From Nephrocerus scutellatus (Eukaryota; Arthropoda; Insecta; Diptera; Pipunculidae): a stretch of DNA of 64,000 nt. The translations under genes were made by a program, and so were the position numbers. Positions 10,961 through 22,959 of this stretch are shown piece by piece. The notes beneath the pieces were generated by a model. That model was given only the letters and a program-made list of their open reading frames with translations. It had not been told where the DNA came from and did not search any database. Each line of letters starts with the position of its first letter. Position 1 is the first letter of the stretch. The stretch covers positions 87,938,965 to 88,002,964 of the forward strand of contig OX352765.1 of NCBI GenBank assembly GCA_947095585.1, in the 5' to 3' direction.

Positions 10961-12327
10961 CCTCATGTCTGTTAAGTTTCCCAATGAAGTTCTTAATTTA
11001 CAGCTTGTACCTTTTGGTTTTCTTGATGGTACAAACCGCGTATTCTACTCACTACATTCACATTTGGGAGTACTCCTGCTCCTTGTTTACTGAAATGGTC
11101 CTTGATTCTCTGAAAAACAAAACAAAAACAGAAACAACACAAACTACGAAAATTGAAATAACTTGAGCAGGATTCTCTCTGGGACTGTCTGAAGAGGATT
11201 GCTTCTTTGGAGTTACTTGTGGGGTTAGAAGGGTTGTTTTTTTGTTTTTTTGTTTAATTGTTTGTGTGCGGACGGGCCGAGACAAGTTGCTTTTGTCGAG
11301 GTCCCCTTTTCCATTCCATATTCCCTTTGCCAAAGGGATGAAAGTCTAGTGGCTTTCATCTACAAGATTCTTTCATTTTTACATCGGTCGTACTTATAAT
11401 TATTATTTTTATTATTTTGAAGAGGCTTTCACCTTTTCCTCGTCCTTAAGTCGCCATTCAGTTTGCTCGAATGTTTACTACCTCGAAGCACGAGTTGTGA
11501 TGACATTTTCCCTTTCGCATCTATTGCAGACGCGATTTTGAAGAGTTGCGTACACATAAAACAGAAGGACTTAATTATGACACTTCTACAATGCTGTCTT
11601 TATATACCTATATATGTACTGAGTTGGAATAAATTAATAGTAATAATTGAAAGCGAATACGGACGTATTCTGAATGAAAATTAAGTCCCTAACTTTTTAA
11701 ATTACAGGACAAAAAAATTCCGTTCTCTTCTTGATGCAAGATTCTTCTTCGTTTTCATCGTAATCTGATTAAAACGTAATATAAGTTATTTTCCAGTGGA
11801 TTTTTATTTGAATGGAAACTTAAATTAGTCTCCAGCTGTGAGTCTTTTTAATTTTCTTATGTATGTTTAAAATAACTAAACATTTTTCAATGAATTCCAC
11901 TATGTTGTTATACAAAAGGAAAGAAAACAAAAACAAATCAAGGCTGAATTAGAGGAATTTTTCAAAATATAGAAAAATACCTTTTCCCGGGCGCTCCGCA
12001 ACCCACACACATGAATCCCCGCCTTGCCATCACTACCACGGGAGGGCTGTACTATCGCCTAAACCTAAACAAAGCGCCACCCCGATCGTATTCGCACTAT
12101 TTGGTGTTTACCGAGATTTTGTTAAGACACATATTCTGTGAAAGTTTCAGCTCAATCGGCTGTCTAGTTTTTGAGTTTTAGTGTCGTATTACAAACCAAC
12201 AGACAATCATTTTTATATACATACTAGCTGACCTGACAGAGGTCCTTGTCCTCTCCAACTTTCAATAAATTTGTTTGTGATCGTTTTGTGAATTTGTGAA
12301 AAGCTATTTGAAATGTTAAATGTTTGT
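10961..12327. other. Unassigned interval with a possible non-autonomous element tail
   Basis: 10961-11950 shows no gene. About 11980-12240 is less AT-rich and ends with text resembling the tails of dispersed insect repeats: GAAAGTTTCAGCTCAATCGG, then a CAACAGACAATCATTTTTAT-type end near ACTAGCTGACC. I cannot name the element or place its ends. Confidence 0.3.
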
Positions 12328-13905
12328 GGATCTGCATTGCGATTGATCGGGAAACTACTGACTGCTCAAAACTTGGTTTGAGTCGGTAGTGCAACAATCA
12401 AGTTCGTTTTGTTGTGCTGGCTTTACCTTCTAGTGGTGGTCCCCGGGATACTATGTGTAAAAATCCTTATATGTATAGGCTAAAATTGCATGTGCGAACG
12501 GTCTAGTGTTTCTAGACTAGGTAACGTGTGTTAGCACCCTGCGCTACCGAAAAATGCCCGCTACTGAAACCGACACAACCCCTCGGATAAGTAATGATCG
12601 AATAATTACGACTCTTGGATTTCGGACTGGAGTATACGGCGCTTCACGATCATACGGTGTTTAGACCCAACGAATCCCTCGATTGAGGATAAAAAGTACA
12701 ACTTCTACAATCAGCTAAGCGCTCTATTCAACGCAACGCCGAACGGAGATATCGTCATCGTGATGGGGGACTTGAATGCCAAAGTTCGTTTTGTTGTGCT
12801 GGCTTTACCTTCTAGTGGTGGTCCCCGGGCTACTATGTGTAAAAATCCTTATATGTATAGGCTAAAATTGCATGTGCGAACGGTCTAGTGTTTCTAGACT
12901 AGGTAACGTGTGTTAGCACCCTGCGCTACCGAAAAATGCCCGCTACTGAAACCGACACAACCGAATAATTACGACTCTTGGATTTCAGACTGGAGTATAC
13001 GGCGCTTCACGATCATACGGTGTTACGACCCAACGAATCCCTCGACTGAGGATAAAAAGTACAACTTCTACAATCAGCTAAGCGCTCTATTCAACGCAAC
13101 GCCGAACGGAGATATCGTCATCGTGATGGGGGACTTGAATGCCAAGGTTGGCAACGACAGTGAAGGATTCAGACATGTGATTGGAAGCACGTCCTCGGCG
13201 AACGAAATTACAATGGCGAAAGATTTGTTGTTTTCTGCAACACCAACCACCTTGTCATAGGAGGGACACTGTTTGAGCATAAGACCTGCCACAAAGTCAG
13301 CTGGGTGTCAACTGACAGGCAATCATCATCAAACCAAATCGGTCATGTGGCGGTCAGCCGACGTTTTATGAGCTGTCTTTTAGACGTCCAAAACAGACGA
13401 GGAGCCGACATGGGTATGGTACTGGATCATCACCTTATGGTAGCTACTGCATCAGTTCAAAGAATCCGCAATATCATCCGAATGCCTAGGCATAACATCG
13501 ACCGGCTAAAGATCCCCTCAGTACGCCAACAATTATAGGATTATTTATCGCAAGGAGTGGAAACAATCTGCAGCTCACTGCCGACACCCATCCAAGAACA
13601 TTGAAAGGTTGTAAGAAATGTTTTCACATCTGGATCGGAATGTGTTGTTGGTAGAAGCCAGGCAAGACACAGCACGTGGCTTACCGAAGATACCTGGGGG
13701 CGGATTGAAGAGCGTAAGATACTTAAACCTCGCCTTGTAGATACCACAGTTTGTCCTGCAGTTGCAAAGTTTATAGCGAAAGTATTACTTAAGCGAACTA
13801 GGGAACATCTGGAAGATATACTCGATGCCGAACAAGCAGGTTTCCGCACTGGATCCTTCTGTGTAGACAACATCAACACTCGCGGATCATTATGGAACAT
13901 ATGAA
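12328..13905 (+). pseudogene. LINE-B 5' end and endonuclease, rearranged
   Basis: The left edge (GGATCTGCATTGCGATTGAT) matches the 5' edge of the minus-strand LINE-B copy at 60937, so this is probably the true 5' end of the family. A 116-codon ORF (12910-13260) and following text encode the apurinic-type endonuclease: GDIVIVMGDLNAKVGNDSEG, then VSTDRQSSSNQIGHVAV and DHHLMVAT, with the usual D/N-N-DH order. From 13600 come linker text (PTPIQE, RHSTWLTEDTW) and then an abrupt jump to an RT piece (EDILDAEQAGFRTGS-like, about 13810-13870). The intervening part is deleted. A 382-bp internal duplication disrupts the endonuclease. Inactive. Confidence 0.85.
12401..13145 (+). repeat. Direct tandem duplication inside LINE-B
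   Basis: Unit 1 (12401-12782) runs from the 5' leader to the endonuclease text ending GACTTGAATGCCAA. It is followed at once by unit 2 (12783-about 13145), which begins AGTTCGTTTTGTTGTG again. Unit 2 is 19 nt shorter because a block starting CCTCGGATAAG is absent near 12962. The copies otherwise differ at only a few bases. The junction shows CAA/CCAA microhomology. Confidence 0.9.
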
Positions 13906-13914
13906 ATTCGGTGT

Positions 13915-14225
13915 GGTCTTTTTAGGTTCCTCTGGGGGCTCTTTTGGCCGGTTTTAAGCGTCCGGTCGGTTTTAAGCGTCATTTTTGGGGGTCATTTGGT
14001 GGTCTTTTTAGTGTTTTTTGCGGGTCTTTTTGGGTCTTTGAGGGTCTTTTTGGGGTCTTTTGGGGAGTCTTTTGGGGGTCTTTTGGGGGTCTCTTGGTAG
14101 GTCTTTTGAGGAACTTTTAAAGTTCTTTTGGAGGTCTTTTGAGGATCTATTGGGGGTCTTAAATGATTTTTGTTGGTCTTTTATGATTCTTTTGAGGGTC
14201 TTTTGGTGGCTCTTTGTGGGTATTT
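13915..14225. repeat. Degenerate 11-bp minisatellite, GGGGGTCTTTT-type
   Basis: Repeated GGGTCTTTTGG-like units, best preserved at 14040-14100 and drifting to GAGGGTCTTTTGGTGG near 14200. Its strand asymmetry (G/T on plus) creates a lysine-rich minus-strand ORF that is not a gene. It starts immediately beyond the end of the LINE-B copy. Confidence 0.8.
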
Positions 14226-14230
14226 TAGTG

Positions 14231-17060
14231 GCAACCTTGGCAAAGAGTGTGACAATTTGGCACATATAGAGTTTGCGTGGATTCCACGGAGAATTCGTAG
14301 TTTTCTTTCCGTTAACAACAAAATGTAGCCTCACACTATCGACGAATGTCAAATCGCATGTTCATGAAAGCCAAATTGTGATCTCAAATAGTCGATGGTT
14401 TTGGAAAGAAGCGCCACAATTAGTCAGGCTCAATGTCACCCACATACTCTGAAAAATATTATTTGATCATAGTCCGGTAAAGAACTCAGTTAACTGTAAC
14501 GCCTATTGCTTCTAAGATAGTAAAGCGAAGCGTGTCAGCTCGCCATATGGTTAGTTGTAATTCAGACTGAATTAGCTTTAAAGGTTTTAGTTTTATTTTT
14601 GTTACATTTTTCCACTTTTTCCACTTTTTCATGCAATACACACGCGTCACACACGGAATATCAAAAATGCTGTATATGGGACATAGCTGAACACTTTTCC
14701 AACCATCAGACGCGCTACACGCCAAGCGCTAAAAGTTGTTTTAAAACAAGTCCCATTAAATTCGGACTGGTAGATGCCGAGATATACGAGTGAACAAACT
14801 GACAAACTGAAAAACTTCCACACGCACGATGAACATTTTTCCTGTCATCATTGTTAGCTTCGCCATTCGGGCTCCTGCACCATCAACGTGTTAACTGAAC
14901 CAGAGATGTCTTCCGCTCATATGTGATGGACGAATAGAGAAACAACTACGCTAGCTGAGTATTGAGCGCAGCCCTACATAGCATAGCGTACCGGATAGCA
15001 CAAAATGTTAGACTATATGCCTCAGAATGTAAATGCGTACCATTTAGTGTAACATTGTCTGCCTAAAACACCTAGATTGCACTATGATTTGCTCAGTATG
15101 CGGCTAGCCTCATTGTTGCGACAAATTTGAAAGGAAAAATTGATGCCAACAGACCAGTCCAACATACCACAATCGCATGAGCTACCGAGCCAGAAACTCC
15201 ATTGAGTACAGCGTACAGCCTACGTTATATTCAGCGATTCCCTAGAAGTGAGTTCTCAGTAGATGGTGCGAAAAAATTTAGCCTGGAATCTCTGATAGGC
15301 GCTCGATTAAGCAAAAGCATAAAAGTCTCTTGCGATTACATTTATTAGGGGCCGTGACGTGCTAAGCATTTGCAGGATACCCATAATTTATTCGAATTTT
15401 TTCCAACTACCTTAAGCTTTCATCATACAGTTGCGTTTATCTAATCAAAAAAAAAAACCCCAAACTAACTTACGAACTCTTTCGTTTTTGCCAACTCGAT
15501 TGTGTGCCTCATTAGTAGATGACCCACAAAGCATTTGATGCATAAAAATAACCCAAAATTCATCGAGTTTCATCAGAAATATTCCTGTTGCCGCAGAACC
15601 GCAGAGGTGGAAAGTCGTCAGAATTAAAGCCACATTACATAAGAGAGACATGCTCTCCAAAATACCAATCATGATAATGTTGTTCATATTGCATTCACTA
15701 TTCCATCTAATAGTAGTTAGCTTGATGGGCTGGGTGGTACGGTAGCCGCCAGCTCTTGACCACATTGAACAAAACGCAGCACTGCATTAAAAACGACGAC
15801 GTTCAATCATCGCATTCGGTACCATTCCTTCCACCCTCTCAACTACTTCGAGTGCATATATCCTTTAATTTCGAATATGAATTGGTGTATAGGAACTGAC
15901 TGGTTGCTAAACTGAATAGGATTGGAAAGCTCTGATACGTGAGTGCAATTCCCTTGAGCGGTTGTGCGGTTTTGGTGGTGTGTTGCTGTATAGAATACAG
16001 GGCAGAACTATTTTACATTGCAATTCCCTTTCAGACGGCAAGTTGAACAAATTGCCGCTTTTTTTCCTCCCCCTCGTCTATGTTGGCATTTTGGCCTGAG
16101 CTCCTCCTGCGACAGGTCTCTCGTTGCAATAGAAATGCTTTAAATGGAGATTTCCGATAATAATGGTGTCTCGTGGGTGGGGTATCTACTAGAGGACAGG
16201 ACAAAAAGAATTGCATCAGACACAACCAAAAACTCAATTCCAATTTTCAAAAGCAGCAATCTATTCGCCTTTTGGCATAAGGATGAGGCGTCAGGATAGC
16301 CACACAAATGGTTCCAGTTTGGCTACATCAAATTCGCATTTATCGGGATATTCTACGTTCAGGAGTAGGTCGAGTTGCAATGCGAACCGTCTCGTTGTTC
16401 GTTGTTCGGAAATCAGCCCATAGGTTAACACGCACACACACCGACATATACCGCAACATAAAGACTATTCATCTATGATGATTACTTTAGAAGCAGTTTA
16501 CGTATAGTTTGTTGCACACCTTTGTGCTTTCGGCAACCTGCGGCGTGGCAATACATGCAGCAACGGAATCATGATCCTTCCTGAGTTCTTTCGCAATTCT
16601 GTCTGCAATTAGTGCAATAACATTAGAGATAGGCCGTCGGTCGAGCTCCTCTCGGCTGTGTCGGAATTAACGCCAAAAAGCGCCAGGCGTTCAATTGTAT
16701 ATCGAAATTTGCTGCAGGACACAGAACTTGGAAATTGTGCGAGGAAATTTGTTTGTGTGGGTGTATATGTGAGTGAGTACGAAACGGAACAAGTAAATTG
16801 CTGCTCTTCCACTGGTGCTCACTTTCCCGATATATCGTTTATCATTTTCCGTCTGTCTTTAGTGGGAACGCGACTGCACCGATGACGACTGCGGTTATTA
16901 GTTTGCGATGACGAATGTGAGAACGTAGTACTAACATGAGGGCCAACAATTCTTTCTAACATTTACCCTTACTACCAAAGATGACTATTTTTTTTATAAT
17001 GTAATGTAGCCTCTCTTACCGTCTTCTAAATAACTATCTATCTATCTATAACTATAAATG
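14231..17060. other. Long interval with no supported gene
   Basis: No ORF exceeds about 106 codons and none has a recognisable domain. 14620-14740 contains CACGCGTCACACACGGAATAT-like text weakly resembling the satellite units at 62.7-63.3 kb. A TCTA microsatellite sits at about 17035-17055. Confidence 0.5.
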
Positions 17061-19425
17061 GCTATCCGAAAATATACGGATATCCTTAGCGGATATGACG
17101 TTTCTCTTCAGACAACACAAGGCTTCACAGATCACCATAATTACAGCCTGGAAAACACTACAGTGATTTGGAAGATGGTAAGAGATGGTTTTGACAAAAC
17201 ACCTCCGCCGACTCTGTCATCAGTTTTTGACCCGTCATGAATGTGTTCATATTCCAAGTAAGCATCTTCGTCCCAGAATGATCTGGAGTGGAAGGTGACC
17301 TGATAGTTTTTATTGAAATGGAGTTGCGGGATGGTGTATTCTATGTTGTCTGGGATTCTGACTATATTCAGGATAGAGGAGTGACCGATATCATTTCTAG
17401 TCCACTGGGAGATAGCATTAAGGTGAATAGCCGAACTAGCAACTAGGGTTGTAAGAAGTGCTCCGCTCATACATAGACTAGCTGATCTTTTGGACTTTTC
17501 TTAATTTGTCAAGGTTTACCTTCTTATTTAAGGCAGTCCACCATGCAGTCACACCGTAAATAAGAATAGGTCTTACTACCGTTGTATATAGCCAATGAGT
17601 TTTATGGGTTTGAAGACCCGATCTGCTACCAATGGCTTTTTTGCATGAGAGTGCCACCGTGGCTTTGTGAACTCTTTCTTGTATGTTAGGTTTACAGCTT
17701 AGCTTTCTATCTAAAATAAGACCCAAATTCTTGGCTCTATCAGAGAATGTTAAGCTCATACCTTTCATAGAAGGAGGGTTAATAAGTGGAACTTTATATT
17801 TCCTGGTGAATAGGAGAAGCTCATATTTTTGGCGATTTACCCCTAAACCACAGCAATCTGTCCAGCAAGTTAGCTAGATGAGAGAATTTTGCAGGAGTTT
17901 ACTTAAGGTATTCGGGTATTTTCCAGAGACGGCAATAGCAACGTCATCCGCATAAGCGATTACTCTGCAGCCCTCACATCTGATGCATAGCAGCAGCTAA
18001 TTCACCGCTAACTTTCATAGAAGGGAGGACAGGACTCCACCTTGTGGGGTTACTCTGCAGACAGATCTTTCGGCAGAGGACACGCCCAGCTTTGAGTTAA
18101 TAATCCGACTTGTGAGCAGGAGATTAATAAGTCGTCCACCCTCAAAGTCGACAGCGCATCCGTAATCGCAGATGTGTTGACGAAAAGCACCTTCAATGTC
18201 TAGGATTACCACCATTGTGTACTACTTGTGGTGAAGAGAATGTTCATTGGAACGTACCAGTGTGTGCATAGTTGTTTCTAAAGACTTGCGTGTTTCCTGT
18301 CTACAGATCAGCACGCGTGTTGTGAAGCTTGCTGACCTCTAGACAGAAGTCTTTAGTCAATGCTTGTGCGTATGTAGATATCGATTAGTCTTTCTAGTGT
18401 CTTTAAAGACTGATTGGTCTGAGATCATTTGGACTAAAATGCGAGTATTTGCCGGCTTTGAGTATTTTCTCTCCATAAAACTGGAATATGGACAACCCTT
18501 TAGAATTGTTTCCAGCAAAGGAAGGATAATACCCGAAGTCCTTTGCAGCTCGGCTGGAATTATGCCATCAGGTCCTGCAGATTTGTATGGTTTGAAGCTT
18601 AATAGCGCCAAAAGTAGTTTGTACTTATTTATCAGATAATTGGAGATAGTTCTACGAGTGTCTGTTCTATCAACGCTGACATTACCTAACACATGGGAGC
18701 TTCCCGTGAAGTGGGTATCTAAAAGTAGATTGAGCGATTCTTCCCTTGAAGTAGTCCATGAGCCATCTGCTTTTCAGGCAGCTCGGCATTATTGGAATGG
18801 TTGCAAGGATATTTCTTAGCCTAGACGTCTAAGAAGATTCTTCTATTTTATCACAGAAGAGTCTCCAAGAAGAGCGCTTGGCTGTCCTAGATTCTCTTTT
18901 ATAAAGTTTGAGAGATGCTTTGTTAGCATCCCAGTCAGTTTCTAATGAATAGCTTCCTTTAGCTGCTCCTGAAATGCCCTACCTTCGAGATCCACCAATG
19001 TGGCCTCTTCTTGCCTCTTGGACAATTGAAAGCGCAGGGGGCAGAAAGCGTTTTATTAAAAGCACAACGTTACTCGATATATGAGCCAGTCAGTCTTCCT
19101 GTGATTTCTATAAGAAGGTGTTTGATGAAGGGGTTTGTCATTTAAACTGAATTTTATGTACCGGTGATCGGAGAAAGAATGTTCAGCCGATACCTTCCAG
19201 TCTAGTATTCTTTGGTTGAGAGAGACGCTTGTCACCGTCATATCTCCTGGTTACAGAGGTTGCTTTATTACCAGTATTGACTACAGTTAGGTTAGTACTT
19301 AAAATAATCGAAAAGTAACTCACCCCTGTCATTGATGTCGGAGCTGCCCCATACTGAGTGATGGGCATTTGCATCGCAGCCGATAATGAGACTTGTGGTA
19401 CGTCTTCTCACCTCTCCAGGCTATC
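17061..19425 (-). pseudogene. LINE-C with EN, RT and RNase H parts, degenerate
   Basis: The most complete LINE-C copy, read on the minus strand. Endonuclease pieces lie at 19374-19056 (ITQYGAA, NLTVVNTGNKATSVTR, then VSAEHSFSDHRYIKFSL, with the C-terminal SDH motif). RT text follows: KSAGPDGIIPAELQ (about 18580), ILDIEGAF (about 18200), VTPQGGVLS (about 18030) and an intact YADD box at 17954-17943. The thumb has AKNLGLILDRKLSCKPNIQERV and THWLYTTVVRPILIYGVTAWW (17768-17478). The copy ends in the start of RNase H (DGSKTDDRVGGGV, 17240-17190) and is cut off at 17061, so the 3' end is missing. Possession of RNase H points to the I/LOA/R1 group. Many stops and frameshifts. Confidence 0.88.
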
Positions 19426-19435
19426 GCCAGTGAGA

Positions 19436-19655
19436 GATCCCCATGGCTTTCAAAAGTATGGATGTTAGCGCAATGGTTCTATACAAGGAAAGAGATGACC
19501 GTTCGCCTTTTTTAGGAATAGGCTGTTTTCTAATTTCTTGGGAAGACTCCAGAAGAATAAGAGAAATGCAGAAATGCCAACATTGAAGAACACCTCTTCA
19601 AAACTATAGCAGAAACACCATCAGGCTCAGCAGATTTATGAATGTTAAGATCATT
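19436..19655 (-). pseudogene. LINE-H RT fragment
   Basis: A short piece matching the text at 23440-23660 (ACCATCAGGC near its right end reads as a PDGV-type substrate motif on the minus strand). It directly abuts the endonuclease end of the LINE-C copy, so one element was inserted next to or into the other. Confidence 0.6.
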
Positions 19656-19675
19656 TGTGTGTGTGTGTGTGTGTG
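19656..19675. repeat. TG dinucleotide microsatellite
   Basis: Ten uninterrupted TG units at the broken end of the LINE-H fragment. Confidence 0.9.
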
Positions 19676-19679
19676 CATT

Positions 19680-21200
19680 TGTCTGACCTCTATGAAGATT
19701 TTAAAGAAATTTGGTAAAATTTACAGTTCATTTGTACATAACTTCGCACCCCTACAACCCTTAAAAAAAAGTTAATAAATTCTTTAGTTCATTTTGCATT
19801 TTGCACTGCAATTCCTAATTCTATACCATCAAGTACCACCGGCACATACTGAATGGACAAAACTCAAACTAAAATCGCTGAGTGCATTTTCAAAATGCCA
19901 CCACTACCACCACCGCCATAATATCATCCAACAACAAGTTTGGTGCCCTCGAATGTCCCGATTGTGCGGCTTCATTTCTCATATCAGCGTTTCCGCAAAG
20001 CAATCATAAGCAAGAGAGTTGCGCGTCAGCCGTCGCGCCAACAATCCACATCAGTCCGACCAAAAAGGACATAAATCTAATTGGGATTCAGTTCCGAATT
20101 TCGAGAGTTCCGGCGAGTTGTTGTGTTTTGCGAGTTGTTGCAGTTGTTCTTGTTGTTGTTGTTTAGTTTAATTTAGTGTGCGAATGCGATGGAGCGCGAT
20201 GATGCCAAAGAACTCACTCGGCATCCTACTCCTACCATTCGTCATTCGAAATGTCCGTGGTTTTGTGTATACGGGTGGGCGGTCTGTATGCGGGAGACTA
20301 TCTATCTTGGTCGGCAACAACTATTTTCGCTGCTTTGTTTTTGGGTTATGTGCCGTTCAGCGCATTGTTGGTTCTGTACAAATACACAGGCAAACAAACT
20401 GACAGATCAACCGTTCGCATGAGCTTGAAATTAAATGAGCCGCCTTTAGGTGTTTGTGTGTCCGATCGCTATCGCATCAATCGTATGAACTACTTCCGGT
20501 GGGTCATCGTCATCCGGTCGTCAGTCACTTGCGTGTCCTTCCCGTATATTGGCCTTGAGTCATACAAGCAATTCGTTGTGTCTCGATGTACGCCATGATG
20601 AGTCAAGTAACCAGCAGGCGCAGAATGTGAATCGAAACCATACAGAACACTCGTTGAAATTCATTGAAATACGAAATCCTTATTTCACACACATACTCGT
20701 GCACACGAACACAGTCCTCCGTCCAATAAATTTTGTCTACAACTAAATGTCTTCCCGTTTCGAACAGAATTTGAAAACGCGTGTGTTGATGAGAACAAGG
20801 ATAACATTTGTTGCCTTTCCACGATATAACTATCTAGTATCTATTGTTTACTACAACAACAACAACTCGACACACGCAACATGCGAATTACACACACGTA
20901 ATTCGGAAAGTTTTCTTTACCACAAAAAATAAATTACATAACGTACTTAGGATTGTTTATGTCGTGTAGAAGGTTGTTCTCATTCTCATGTCAGATAGGT
21001 ATGAGGTTTTTGTGGTCGTTCTCCGGTTGGCAGTTAAGTATCTTATGGAATTCTATTGGTGGTGAGACAGACAAGGAAAGGAGTACGAGGAGTTATTTTG
21101 TGATAATTTATGTCTCTTTAGCTGCAGTGTTTGCAGCAAACAGATTTGATTGTCCTGCAGCAAATAGGCTTTTACTGCTTTGGAATGATTAATTACTTTC
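19680..21200. other. Interval with several overlapping short plus-strand ORFs, none supported
   Basis: 19790-20600 is less AT-rich and carries overlapping ORFs up to 115 codons in all three plus frames, plus a TTG-rich run at 20115-20165. No frame shows a domain, so these look like chance ORFs in unique sequence. A 5' exon or regulatory region is possible but not shown. Confidence 0.4.
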
Positions 21201-21201
21201 C

Positions 21202-21257
21202 TTCCTTTCCTTCGAAAATTTACTACGATTGGTATACCAAGATAAGAAGGAATAAAC
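21202..21257. repeat. 56-bp direct repeat, left copy
   Basis: TTCCTTTCCTTCGAAAATTT and onward is identical to 21779-21834. The two copies lie 577 bp apart and bracket the 3' part of the LINE-E remnant. Confidence 0.9.
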
Positions 21258-21325
21258 TTTTGGGGCTTTTTTGAGAAGAAGTTCGGGAAAAAATGTCTTA
21301 TGAGATGAGACAAGTAATTCGATAT

Positions 21326-22510
21326 TATTATTATTAACCTTCCCATACCCACGCCAAATGAAATAACGAACATATAGGTAGAGTGATGGTCCACGCTATG
21401 CTTGCGAGGTCCTCAATTAGCGCTAGTATGCGCCATTTTGATGCCACAAAATCGATGATCCTATAATCCGAGAGCTCTTTCAGGTCGTAAAAAATGTGTG
21501 TTTGTCTTGACCCTGCTAGAGCCGGACAACTGCAGAGGAACTGTATGAGAGTTTCTTTCTCATTTTCATCTTTGCAATTTTTTCAAAAGTTGATTTGAGG
21601 TATACCCAACTTAGCAGCATGACTGCACACTGGCCAGTAGCCAGTGCTAATAGCCACAACTCTGGCAATATCATTCCGGGTTCTTGATAACAACTCGGTG
21701 GTTTTCTTTTTGCTGTAGGATGGCCACATTGATCTCGATTTGGCGCAGTTCGACAGACTGCTGCACCTGAACTGTGACTTCCTTTCCTTCGAAAATTTAC
21801 TACGATTGGTATACCAAGATAAGAAGGAATAAACATTCGACTCCCGAATGTTAAACATACCTAGCGTTGCTCGGCTGCCCTCACCACACTGTCCCCACCA
21901 CACTACCCCGCCCAACTGAACTTCACCAAAATTACTGTCATGTGCTGTAGCTCGTCTGATATTACAATAGTAAGCTATTAAGCTTCCTATCATTGCGGGC
22001 AACACCAGCGCTTAGCTCTGATCATATCCGAATTGTTACCACAGTGGATAGACCAGACAACTTTGTCATATCCGAACAGTGAACCTACATGAATAACAAC
22101 AAATCCAACTGGCAAGGTTTCGCGGAATCGGAATCGATATCAAATTACATCAGTTTCCTGATCTACTGACGCTGTATCCGGTGAGAAAACTCTTCCTGAC
22201 CTTGTAGTTCGTGCCGCCAAAAGATTCATTCCCGCCGGAAGAATCAAAAAGGTACTACCAGTTTAGGTTCAGGAAAATGAAAAATGGCGCAGTTCGACAG
22301 ACTGCTCCAACTGAGCTGTGACTTAGTATTAAAGAAAGAGAGAATTTGTTCCTTGACTAAGCTCATTGGACAGCTAACCTTCTCCATAGAGCCAGTATCC
22401 ATAGCGACGCCCAGCCAATTCGTCTGCCCTCTCATTACCCTCTAAATCACTGTGCCCCAGCACCCATACTATGGTGATGTCCAGGAACATATACCCGCGA
22501 ACATTCTCTG
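21326..22510 (-). pseudogene. LINE-E RNase H and C-terminal region
   Basis: Minus-strand text near 22480-22400 reads IVWVLGHSDLEGNERADELA, the C-terminal RNase H motif (HxxxxGNexAD). Downstream comes SYSKKKTTELLSRTRNDIARVV and GYWPVCSHAAKLGIPQINF, then QFLCSCPAL (about 21540), the cysteine-rich tail usual after RNase H in I/R1-type LINEs. It ends with WRILALIEDLASI (about 21420) and a short AAT-repeat tail at 21327-21342, which is probably the true 3' end. It is broken by stops and by an inserted or duplicated 56-bp segment at 21779-21834. Confidence 0.8.
21779..21834. repeat. 56-bp direct repeat, right copy
   Basis: Identical by eye to 21202-21257. It interrupts LINE-E coding text (the minus reading changes from SQFRCSS to FIPSYLGIP), so it arrived after that element. 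Confidence 0.9.
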
Positions 22511-22639
22511 GGACTTTGAAAATTTAAGAATCCATTTCTTATGTTATATTTAGAAAACATATATTATAATAATGTTTTCATTTAGACCTAGCTAGCAAAG
22601 CTACAACAGAGAGTTGATATTAACCACTTTGTGATCTCT

Positions 22640-22913
22640 AAACTCTGTTATGTTTGTCCTGCCACAATCACGTGTCCACTAAATTACTCCGCAAAAGATT
22701 TTCCGAACCAGACCTCTGTGCTCATGCAAGCCAAGTGTCCTGCCAACCAAAGCCTACCTAGGTAGATCCTCTACAAGATGTCAAAAACACAGTAACGCTC
22801 GTAGATCTCATCATTATCATATATTTAGCCCTACAACCGGGGTCCGGTCCTGGCCTCGCTCAAAAAGTCTCTCCACCGGTCCCGATTTCGAGCCGATGTC
22901 ATCCAGTTAGTCA
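22640..22913 (-). pseudogene. LINE-A 3' fragments
   Basis: 22680-22800 matches the C-terminal coding region of LINE-A (compare 2740-2890). 22820-22912 matches its 3' end, including ACAACCGGGGTCCGGTCCTG and AAAAAGTCTCTCCACCGGTC. The ATCATTAT text between them resembles the family tail, so two separate 3' fragments may be joined here. Confidence 0.8.
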
Positions 22914-22959
22914 TCATTATAGAGCCTCTGTAATCGTTATTACTCACAATAGGGGATCA

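Noticed and set aside
14008..14352. Lysine-rich minus-strand ORF with DPQKTPKR-type repeats
   Set aside because: It is the complement of the GGGTCTTTT minisatellite; an 11-bp unit cycles through all frames and stays open by composition alone.
20178..20598. Three overlapping plus-strand ORFs of 74-115 codons
   Set aside because: They lie in three different frames over the same bases with no domain; at most one could be real and nothing selects it.
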